Source: Globobulimina sp. (taxonomy: Eukaryota > Foraminifera > Rotaliida). From it: DNA of 5,190 bases. Below, piece after piece: positions 1 to 5,190 of the stretch. The notes beneath the pieces were generated by a model. It saw only the letters and a list, made by a program, of their open reading frames with translations, was not told the DNA's origin and searched no databases. The translations under genes and the position numbers were made by a program. Positions within the stretch are counted from its first letter, which is position 1. Every line of letters starts with the position of its first letter. Location: positions 1 to 5,190 of the forward strand of contig PIVH01000678.1 of the NCBI GenBank assembly GCA_003354225.1, read 5' to 3'.

Positions 1-18
1 GAGACTAGGCTTTGGATT

Positions 19-180
19 TCAGCAGTCATCGAAATTGGCAGTATGCGTATCTTCTCTCGATACTTTAATTCCACGCGACATCATTTCCTGTAAACCTAAA
101 GCATGGATCGGTAGACGTTTCCAGATAATATGAGTAAAATTTAAGTTCCTGGAACGACCTAAAAATATGTGAATGTAAAT
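19..180 (-). other. Short open stretch at the left edge, identity unknown
   Basis: On the minus strand a frame is open from just after a TAG (183-181) to a TGA at 21-19, giving about 53 residues that include GRSRNLNFTHIIWKR and MMSRGIKVSRED. It is somewhat less AT-rich than the flanking spacer and its amino-acid mix looks protein-like. It has no usable start: the first ATG (84-82) leaves about 21 residues. A splice acceptor-like TTTTTAG ends near 160, just upstream of the most protein-like part, so it could be a small exon. The other strand and another minus frame are also open over much of this stretch, which weakens the case. In a DIRS-type element a tyrosine recombinase could follow the RT, but I see no clear H-x-x-R...Y signature here. 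It may be recombinase remnant, host exon or chance. Confidence 0.2.
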
Positions 181-239
181 CTAACAGATTAAAATATATT
201 GTTATCTCACTGTTGCCTTAATGTGTGTTGTCAATGTTA

Positions 240-255
240 ATCATAGAAACGAGAT
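240..255. repeat. Left arm of an inverted repeat bracketing the RT frame
   Basis: These 16 bases, which include the last base of the RT stop codon region, are the reverse complement of 2167-2182 with one mismatch; 13 bases (243-255) pair perfectly. The partner lies just upstream of the open RT frame, so the two arms enclose the whole RT-RNase H coding region. In DIRS elements inverted repeats sit at the ends and an internal complementary region assists circular replication, but these arms are short and internal. A chance match is possible. Confidence 0.35.
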
Positions 256-2142
256 ATCGGGAAAGATGAATGGAGTCGGTTTGTTATCAAATTTCTTCAA
301 ATTACGAGACTTACAATGTGATAGAAACTTAGCTATGTCAAATCGTGATAAATCATCCGCATACAAATTCTCTTTTGTTTTAATGTAATTAATTTTAACT
401 CTTAACTTATATTCAAAACAAAACCACACAGTCCATCTAATACAATCCATCAAAAACATATCATTCGTGTTTTTCGAAATAAAAACAGCTTCACAGTGCT
501 GATTATCACATCGTAAATTGATATCAATATTCGGTTTAAAATAATTTTTAAATGTCCAAAGTCCAGCGACAATGGCTAAAGCCTCAAAATGTGCGATGTG
601 TTGTTCTTGTGTATATAACATCGTTTTGTTAACATCTAAATACTTCGAATAGATAGTCATAAATTGTGTAGGTACAGTATCAAATGCCCAATGACCTTCA
701 AAGTACGCGCCAATCCCAGGCTGCCAATTGGGTTTCTCTCCATTTGTCGCTCCATCCGTATAAAGATTCACTTTCGGCCTATCTCCATATCCAACGACAT
801 CATATACATTTACTCGATCACAGATATACATATATTTTATCCACAAATTTGCATCTTTTATCTCATGATCACCGAAATACATCAAAGTAGTTTCGTCGCC
901 GTATATTCGTTTATGAGCAGTCATTTTCATTCTCATTCTACGTAAAAATGCTGTCCCCGGCCACATTAATGCTGCCATCCACGTTAATGTACCCATTAAC
1001 GACTCATATTTGTCGCTCATCAGCATTCTGCAGCTAACTATAATGATCAAAATAAGTAAACATTTCTTCTTTTTATCTGGGCCGGGTCCTACTGTCATGT
1101 CTGTGGAATCATAAATTAATCCACAAACCTCCATAATCCATGACACTAATTTCCTTTTCTCCTTTTTTTCAATGTATCCGCACGAATTAATAAATTCAAA
1201 AAATTTGTTCATAATAAACGATTCTCGTTTGCGATTTGAAAAAGGATACGATTTAATAAATCCAATATGGTCATCAATGTAGACCAAATTTTCGATTCTT
1301 TCATTATAAAATAAAAAGGGTCGAATCCATTGTTTGAAGGCTAATAAAAGTACATTCCCAAAGTCTTGAGAATGTTTAGACGCTCCTTTGCTTCCATAGA
1401 TGTCACACGTGTCCACCAAATCGATGCCCATAAACTTATAACCCATATACCTCCATTCACTCCGTGCCATTCCTAATTGTCTGAAGGCATCGGAGCCATC
1501 AGTTTTAAACATAAGACAGTATCTGCCCATAATAATTAGTTGATTGCAGAAGTCTTTACATAAAGGAACCTGCATTTTAAAATCAATGGGAGCTGTTAAC
1601 TCATTAATGCTGTACGTCCATAACGATGAGAACGTCGCATGTCTGCAAATCCGTGCCTTGCTATTTCTTCTCGTCCACATTGTAAGCGGTCCACCAGTCT
1701 TTTTGTCGACTGCTACTAATTGAATAAAATTAAGAATATTTTCATTGTCATCTAATAATGCACTTTTTGGGCCAATTTTGCCTAATTCCATCTGTTCAGC
1801 CAAATTAGTGCCAATTTCAATCAATTCCAAAACATTCCAATCTTTCATCCTTTTTACTTTATCATTCATGGGAATATTGTAATTGTTTGTTATTCCAAGC
1901 TTCCATCCATAATTAAGGCAAATTAATGTTTGATTAATCAAAATATGCAATTTTCTGTCATTTATTATTGGAATTTGTTTGATTGCATTGATTAAAAATG
2001 AATTATAAGGCTCTTGATGTAATTTTGAATTTTTATATTTAAAATTCTTGCATGCCTTTTTAAATCGACATTTTACTATATCCCACAAGATATTGTTCCA
2101 AACTGTGGGATTTGTATGTAATGCTATGTAATTTGATACAAA
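241..2142 (-). CDS. Reverse transcriptase-RNase H of a DIRS-like retrotransposon
   Basis: This is the polymerase of a retroelement: it copies element RNA into DNA and degrades the RNA strand. Numbering residues from the TTG codon at 2088, RT motif A is KTDGSDAF (catalytic D197), motif B is GSKGASKHSQDF (232-243), and motif C is YIDD (D272, D273, bases about 1281-1270). The segment MGTLTW...PGTAFLRR (365-384) matches the conserved thumb/connection pattern of DIRS-type RTs. RNase H follows with TDGATNG (D445), FEALAI (E502), RCDNQ (D528) and ADDLSR (D578), so all four acidic residues are present. No protease, integrase or chromodomain is visible. The frame is open from after stops at 2148-2143, but the first ATG is at 1869-1867 (IPMNDK), leaving about 90 upstream codons without an initiator. 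Splice acceptor-like AGs ending at 2124 and 2103 could supply the 5' end; a fusion to Gag or initiation at 1869 are alternatives. The enzyme assignment is firm. The DIRS assignment is inferred from the motifs. Confidence 0.9.
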   Translation of the reverse strand, partial: FVSNYIALHTNPTVWNNILWDIVKCRFKKACKNFKYKNSKLHQEPYNSFLINAIKQIPIINDRKLHILINQTLICLNYGWKLGITNNYNIPMNDKVKRMKDWNVLELIEIGTNLAEQMELGKIGPKSALLDDNENILNFIQLVAVDKKTGGPLTMWTRRNSKARICRHATFSSLWTYSINELTAPIDFKMQVPLCKDFCNQLIIMGRYCLMFKTDGSDAFRQLGMARSEWRYMGYKFMGIDLVDTCDIYGSKGASKHSQDFGNVLLLAFKQWIRPFLFYNERIENLVYIDDHIGFIKSYPFSNRKRESFIMNKFFEFINSCGYIEKKEKRKLVSWIMEVCGLIYDSTDMTVGPGPDKKKKCLLILIIIVSCRMLMSDKYESLMGTLTWMAALMWPGTAFLRRMRMKMTAHKRIYGDETTLMYFGDHEIKDANLWIKYMYICDRVNVYDVVGYGDRPKVNLYTDGATNGEKPNWQPGIGAYFEGHWAFDTVPTQFMTIYSKYLDVNKTMLYTQEQHIAHFEALAIVAGLWTFKNYFKPNIDINLRCDNQHCEAVFISKNTNDMFLMDCIRWTVWFCFEYKLRVKINYIKTKENLYADDLSRFDIAKFLSHCKSRNLKKFDNKPTPFIFPDISFL

Positions 2143-2166
2143 TTATCATAAATTTCTAATCTCACG

Positions 2167-2182
2167 ATCTCGTTTCTATCAT
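2167..2182. repeat. Right arm of the inverted repeat bracketing the RT frame
   Basis: This is the partner of 240-255: 15 of 16 positions are complementary, with the core ATCTCGTTTCTAT at 2167-2179. It lies 25 bases beyond the upstream limit of the RT open frame, inside the noncoding gap. The similarity does not extend beyond the 16 bases on either side. Confidence 0.35.
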
Positions 2183-2221
2183 CCGGGACGATGTTGAAAG
2201 AGAGAGATAAATGAATTAAAT

Positions 2222-2242
2222 GTTTACGCTGCGGACGTAAAC
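2222..2242. repeat. Small perfect hairpin, 7-bp stem
   Basis: GTTTACG (2222-2228) and CGTAAAC (2236-2242) are perfect complements around a 7-base loop. It is the most G+C-rich inverted repeat in the gap and lies about 40 bases from the 2167-2182 repeat arm. It could be a protein-binding site or an RNA hairpin at the 5' side of the RT frame. Nothing else supports a function. Confidence 0.3.
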
Positions 2243-2323
2243 TATGAATGTAATGACATAATAAAATAACGTTTGTTACAATCCGTTGGTGTGACTTAAC
2301 GACTTAGTGCGGTTTTTACAAAT

Positions 2324-2340
2324 AAAGTTAACTAAACTTT
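2324..2340. repeat. Small hairpin, 6-bp stem
   Basis: AAAGTT (2324-2329) pairs with AACTTT (2335-2340) across a 5-base loop. The overlapping palindrome AGTTAACT spans 2326-2333. In sequence this AT-rich the match is weak evidence of function. Confidence 0.15.
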
Positions 2341-2431
2341 TTGAGTAAAAGTAAAATACTAAAAACGAGAAATAAAAGTTACTATACCTCAGTTATACAA
2401 TACTGTGATAAGTAATATAAAATGATAAAAT

Positions 2432-2449
2432 AGGCTCCCCCCAAAGCCT
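2432..2449. repeat. Small hairpin with a C6 tract in its loop
   Basis: AGGCT (2432-2436) pairs with AGCCT (2445-2449), enclosing an 8-base loop that starts with six cytosines. It stands out because its surroundings are almost entirely A and T. As minus-strand RNA the loop would be G-rich. Function unknown. Confidence 0.2.
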
Positions 2450-2503
2450 GTATGTTAATAAAATGTAATAATTCTAAAATAGTAATTTAAGAAATAAAAA
2501 TGT

Positions 2504-2543
2504 CCACAAATCAAATACTAATCACCACAAATCAAATACTAAT
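2504..2543. repeat. Two-copy tandem repeat, 21-bp period
   Basis: Nineteen identical bases (CCACAAATCAAATACTAAT) occur at 2504-2522 and 2525-2543, separated by two bases. The exact identity suggests a recent slippage duplication. It lies in the noncoding 3' flank of the Gag-like gene, about 115 bases after its stop. Confidence 0.75.
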
Positions 2544-2656
2544 AAATTAATATATAAATATAAGTGTTGATTACTATGTACACTTTGAATAAAATTAAAA
2601 GAAAATAATAGTGTAATAAAATATAAAATAAATAGCAGATAAAATTCATGAATAAA

Positions 2657-3967
2657 TCAACGTCCATAGCCATAGACATTGCCACTTCCACGATGGTCAC
2701 ATTTATTTGATAGATGTTTGTCGACAATAAAACAAAAACGACACATGTGATGCCAATCACATCTTTCATGCGATTGGCTGAAATAACATCTTCCTTTTTC
2801 ATGAAAATTACAAATGTATTGAACTAATTCTGGACCACCATATAATGCGCCATTTTTAACGTGGTAACAATTCATTTTTTGTGTATTTACCGGTTTCTTT
2901 CCTGCATATCCACCGTTGCCATATTGATTATTTTGATGATTTTCTTCCACTCTTTGTCGTTTATATGGTCTTTGATTTGAATTCTGATCATATTGCTGTT
3001 GTTGTTGTGGTGGTTGTTGTGGCTGATACATATGTTCATATTTCGATGGATTATAATTTCCTTGGCCTTGGTTACTATAATTACCCCGACCGTTACCTCT
3101 ATAATTTCCGCGGCCGTTTCCTCTTCGATTTCCACGTCCATTTTGTTGATAATTTCCTCGATGTCCGCCACGATAATTCGGTTGAAAATTATTTCCTTGA
3201 TAGCCGCCTCTCGCATTGCCACCATAATTATTGTCATCATAGTTACTTCTGTGATAACTACGATCACGTCCACGTCCACGAAAACCTCTTCCTCGTCGTG
3301 GTCTACGTCGTGGGATATATTGCGGTTTTACTGTTTCTGTGTTGTGGATTGGTTGCGATGTTGCGGCTGTTTGTTGTACTTTGATTGCCGCATTGTACGA
3401 TCGTGTCTCAATGCTATTCTTGTGCTCATTGGAGATAATGGACAATTTCCATTCATTTAATGTGCTGCGATCACCTAAATTCGTCCCGGCACTCACTCCA
3501 CGTTTAAGCACCGCCTTTCTTCTCTTCAATAAAAAGTGATTGAAGGCTTTTAACCCTTCATTGCCAATTAAGTTTGTGCTGAGTTCATTTTGTACGAATT
3601 TCGCCAATTTCATCCATTGTAATCCGGCTGCGGTTAAATATGCACTTTGTATTAATGACTCTAAATTTGTGCCTTTATTACGATGAATGTCTGCTAATTC
3701 AGTTATTGATGTCGATATCATCATAATCACTTTGTACGTCGCATTGTGATCTTCTTTGAATGATTTGATTGCTGAATCTATATTGGTGTGATTTTGCGAC
3801 CAATTTATATCTCCTGTTAATGCCAAATAACGTAATATATCATTTAATGGCGCTCCTCCTGTTGTGCATAATCGATAATATCCAATTTTGGCCGACGTGC
3901 GTTTTTTGTTTGATATGTTGCCATTGATCTCATTATTTAATTCATTTTGATCTTTTTGATATTCCAT
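2657..3967 (-). CDS. Gag-like nucleic-acid-binding protein with RGG domain and C-terminal Cys/His fingers
   Basis: This 436-residue protein probably packages the element RNA. Residues 1-200 look helical, with a LKRRKAVLKR basic patch at 147-156, and could hold the capsid-like domain. Residues 219-305 are Arg/Gly/Asn-rich, starting PRRRPRRGRGF and continuing with repeated NGRGN and RGGHRGNY units, as in RGG RNA-binding domains. A Gln/Pro tract (315-326) and a basic NLS-like PYKRQRV (334-340) follow. The C-terminus has a Cys/His array: C386, C394, C403, H407, C409, C412, H418, C423. This is a C-x7-C-x8-C-x3-H finger running into H-x-C-x2-C-x5-H-x4-C. The arrangement resembles the Cys/His motif of Gag-like proteins from DIRS-type elements. 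The ATG at 3967-3965 is the first in the frame, which stays open upstream to a TAA at 4024-4022, so a spliced extension from ORF1 is possible. The protein ends in a TGA 514 bases before the RT frame opens. The Gag role is inferred from composition, finger and position. Confidence 0.75.
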   Translation of the reverse strand: MEYQKDQNELNNEINGNISNKKRTSAKIGYYRLCTTGGAPLNDILRYLALTGDINWSQNHTNIDSAIKSFKEDHNATYKVIMMISTSITELADIHRNKGTNLESLIQSAYLTAAGLQWMKLAKFVQNELSTNLIGNEGLKAFNHFLLKRRKAVLKRGVSAGTNLGDRSTLNEWKLSIISNEHKNSIETRSYNAAIKVQQTAATSQPIHNTETVKPQYIPRRRPRRGRGFRGRGRDRSYHRSNYDDNNYGGNARGGYQGNNFQPNYRGGHRGNYQQNGRGNRRGNGRGNYRGNGRGNYSNQGQGNYNPSKYEHMYQPQQPPQQQQQYDQNSNQRPYKRQRVEENHQNNQYGNGGYAGKKPVNTQKMNCYHVKNGALYGGPELVQYICNFHEKGRCYFSQSHERCDWHHMCRFCFIVDKHLSNKCDHRGSGNVYGYGR

Positions 3968-3981
3968 AAATTGATAATAAT

Positions 3982-4211
3982 CTAAATTGGGGGGAATTAA
4001 GGGGATTATTTTTAAAGTATGTTAAAATTTGTACAAAATCAAATTACGCACTTTTACAAAAACGGATATCTGAAAAAACGGATTACGAAAAAAGCAGATT
4101 ACTGAAAATGGATAAATTGCACACCGAAAACACCGTTTTTATGCACTGACAATACATTAAATTGACAGAATATACACACAATAACATAGACACAGAAGAT
4201 GTTATACATAC
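3982..4211 (-). other. Candidate spliceosomal intron joining ORF1 to the Gag-like frame
   Basis: On the minus strand a strong donor GTATGT begins at 4211, after MK of ORF1. An acceptor TTTAG preceded by a C/T-rich run ends at 3982. Both junctions are phase 1, and removing these 230 bases gives an open frame from ORF1 straight into the Gag-like protein, adding a few residues ahead of its ATG. A branch-like TTTTAAC lies about 40 bases before the acceptor. Two alternative acceptors with better T-runs, TTTTTTCAG ending at 4070 and TTTTCAG ending at 4102, lead to stops and do not connect the frames. A match in phase has about a one-in-three chance on its own, so this is a hypothesis. Confidence 0.4.
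4056..4115. repeat. Four imperfect tandem copies of a ~16-bp unit
   Basis: The unit resembles CTGAAAAAACGGATTA. Copies lie at 4056-4069 (degenerate), 4070-4085, 4086-4101 and 4102-4115 (shorter). It spans the ORF1 stop codon (4101-4099) and the spacer before the Gag-like gene. On the minus strand each copy gives a T-run, and two of them end in TTTTCAG, so the repeat produces serial splice acceptor-like or T-rich elements. If the 4211-3982 intron is real, the repeat lies entirely inside it. Confidence 0.65.
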
Positions 4212-5190
4212 TCTTCATTATCGAATGTTTAATGTCTTCGTCCGTTACATGATTACCACCGTATTTTTGCATTAATTCGGTGAAACAAATTGTATCTTCT
4301 TCGTCGTCAATGCCCGGATGCATAAAACTGAGGCCATCCACTAAGGCAGACTTGTTATTCGATTCTAAGTCGTTGTTGACTCTTTGTTGTATGTTCTTGG
4401 CGTTGGTCACCAAATCATTGTTGAAGTTGTCATTTTCTATGTTCACATTACCATCGCGGTCAACTGTGCGACGACTACGTATATTCGTTGCTAATTCACG
4501 TTGTTTATTACGATTGTTTAATTTATCTAATAATGATGATTTCGATCCTGTTGTCCCAATTCTGCCCCTTGCAGTATTACCGCCATTGCCAATTTTATGC
4601 AAATTGTCGATCCACGAACTTCCTGTTTGTTCTTCTGTTTTGCTCTCAAACTCAGTTTTATCGCTCGTGAGATCGATGTTGGTGTTTTTGTTGGAATTCG
4701 TGTTGTGCGAATTGTTGGTATTCGACCTTGGCAATGAATTCAAAATCTTCTCTCTGTATAGTTCAAATTCTTCCGATTTATTCAGAGGATCTAATAATCG
4801 CTGAATCAATGCGGCCAATTTTGCAAAATCTGGCTTGAAATTTGATACTTTGTACGATACCGAGGTTTCTGATAAGCCGAAGTATAAATACATCTTCGCC
4901 TTCGGTGTATTTTTATATGTTGTGTTATTTGAATCACTCACAAATTGATTAAATTGATTTATCATCGTATTCCATGTAATTCTCGCAAAATTACAAAATT
5001 GATTAACTTGTTCTTGATCATAACTCGTCGGATTGCCTCGTGCTGAAATTAATAAGTTTTCCATGACTTGTAGTGATGCAAAGTCTTGCTGTTGAAAATA
5101 ATCAATAAGCGTTGCAGCAATGATATTGATAGCCTGCGATTTGACTTTCTTTACAAAATCCCATTTAAAATCATCCGTTGAGTCCGGGAA
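4099..5190 (-). CDS. Unrecognised ORF1 of the element, 5' end beyond the window
   Basis: The frame is open to the right edge. The ATG at 5064-5062 is internal, because 42 further sense codons (beginning FPDSTDDFKWDF) continue to 5190, so at least 363 residues are encoded and the true start is outside. I recognise no domain. Counting from the 5064 ATG, residues 1-112 look helical and folded. Residues 113-130 are Asn/Ser/Thr-rich linker (RSNTNNSHNTNSNKN), and 185-236 are polar and charged. An acidic segment GIDDEEDTICFTEL (251-264) precedes a short C-terminal helix. The last 36 residues change character to a hydrophobic, Cys-containing run (YNIFCVYVIVCIFC, 287-300). This change coincides with a GTATGT donor at 4211, so the tail may be intron read-through, or else a membrane segment. 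The gene lies 131 bases upstream of the Gag-like gene on the same strand, so it is probably an N-terminal Gag exon or an accessory ORF of the same element. A host gene is possible. Confidence 0.6.
   Translation of the reverse strand, partial: FPDSTDDFKWDFVKKVKSQAINIIAATLIDYFQQQDFASLQVMENLLISARGNPTSYDQEQVNQFCNFARITWNTMINQFNQFVSDSNNTTYKNTPKAKMYLYFGLSETSVSYKVSNFKPDFAKLAALIQRLLDPLNKSEEFELYREKILNSLPRSNTNNSHNTNSNKNTNIDLTSDKTEFESKTEEQTGSSWIDNLHKIGNGGNTARGRIGTTGSKSSLLDKLNNRNKQRELATNIRSRRTVDRDGNVNIENDNFNNDLVTNAKNIQQRVNNDLESNNKSALVDGLSFMHPGIDDEEDTICFTELMQKYGGNHVTDEDIKHSIMKSMYNIFCVYVIVCIFCQFNVLSVHKNGVFGVQFIHFQ

Larger units (their letters stand above)
2143..2656. other. Noncoding gap between the Gag-like and RT frames
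   Basis: This is about 514 bases of very AT-rich DNA with stops in all frames and no convincing coding potential. It holds a 21-bp-period tandem duplication (2504-2543), three short hairpins (2222-2242, 2324-2340, 2432-2449), a C6 tract inside the last of these, and an 8-bp-period repeat of GACTTA near 2293-2306. On the minus strand it is the 3' flank of the Gag-like gene and the 5' flank of the RT frame. It could therefore hold an internal promoter, a Gag polyadenylation region, or an intron ending at an acceptor near 2124 or 2103. I see no clear polyadenylation hexamer on the minus strand just after the Gag stop and cannot choose among these. Confidence 0.6.

Noticed and set aside
664-945. 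Two overlapping plus-strand open frames (68 and 93 codons)
   Set aside because: They lie antisense to the RNase H coding region and have no recognisable domain; the minus-strand frame has clear catalytic motifs.
2086-2088. TTG as the start of the RT frame
   Set aside because: TTG initiation is not expected in a eukaryotic nuclear gene, and the frame is open 18 codons further upstream.
2539-2802. Minus-strand 87-codon frame overlapping the Gag C-terminus
   Set aside because: Shifted frame over the Cys/His array; its hydrophobic end comes from AT-rich noncoding DNA.
2993-3019. CAA-type trinucleotide run as an independent microsatellite
   Set aside because: It simply encodes the Gln/Pro tract of the Gag-like protein.
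2881-3539. Several plus- and minus-strand frames of 66-167 codons
   Set aside because: All overlap the repetitive RGG/Q region of the Gag-like gene, whose skewed codons keep other frames open and give low-complexity products (poly-V, poly-I/S).
4280-4804. Plus-strand frames of 174 and 60 codons
   Set aside because: Antisense to ORF1, rich in Ser/Leu as expected from complementing Asn/Glu/Lys codons, with no motif.
5062-5064. ATG as the start of ORF1
   Set aside because: The same frame continues without a stop for 42 codons to the window edge with similar amino-acid character, so this methionine is probably internal.
1-5190. LTR retrotransposon (Ty3/Ty1 type)
   Set aside because: No direct long repeats, aspartic protease or DDE integrase are visible, and the RT thumb and RNase H tail fit DIRS better. 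The flanks are not visible, so this is not excluded absolutely.
1-5190. CRISPR array, tRNA or rRNA genes, bacterial operon signals
   Set aside because: No spaced repeats of array type, no cloverleaf-like or conserved rRNA segments, and no ribosome-binding sites; the content is eukaryotic.

Overview
This window is AT-rich eukaryotic DNA, with G+C looking like roughly a third by eye. All convincing coding frames lie on the minus strand and read right to left. They appear to be the body of one retrotransposon. The best-defined frame (241-2142) encodes a reverse transcriptase plus RNase H with every catalytic motif visible. Its thumb/connection segment (MGTLTW...PGTAFLRR) and its RNase H ending (ADDLSR) resemble DIRS-type, tyrosine-recombinase retrotransposons. 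No aspartic protease, DDE integrase or LTR is visible, which agrees with DIRS. No tyrosine recombinase is visible either, so the DIRS assignment is an inference. Standard stop codons, spliceosomal-type splice signals and Asn/Gln-rich low-complexity proteins point to a microbial or lower eukaryote. I cannot name the species.

Layout in transcription order (right to left): (1) 5190-4099, an ORF cut by the window edge, with a helical N-terminal part, an Asn/Ser/Thr-rich linker and an acidic C-terminal segment; I do not recognise it. (2) 4211-3982, a candidate 230-nt intron with a GTATGT donor that would join ORF1 in frame to the next gene. It contains a four-copy ~16-bp tandem repeat. (3) 3967-2657, a Gag-like nucleic-acid-binding protein with a helical N-terminal domain, a long RGG/NGRGN domain, a Gln-rich tract, a basic NLS-like cluster and a Cys/His array at the C-terminus. 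(4) 2656-2143, an AT-rich noncoding gap with a 21-bp tandem duplication and several small hairpins. (5) 2142-241, the RT-RNase H frame, open but without an ATG before the 1869-1867 codon. (6) 240-1, a non-ORF leader to a short open stretch of unknown identity, where a recombinase or the element's end might begin.

The parts fit a retroelement: ORF1 and/or the Gag-like protein would form and coat the RNA particle, and the RT-RNase H would copy it. The two most interesting points are the phase-compatible intron that would fuse the unknown ORF1 to Gag, and the ATG-less RT frame behind a 514-nt gap, which leaves its mode of expression open. No frameshift or internal stop is seen in the three main frames, so this copy could be recent or active.
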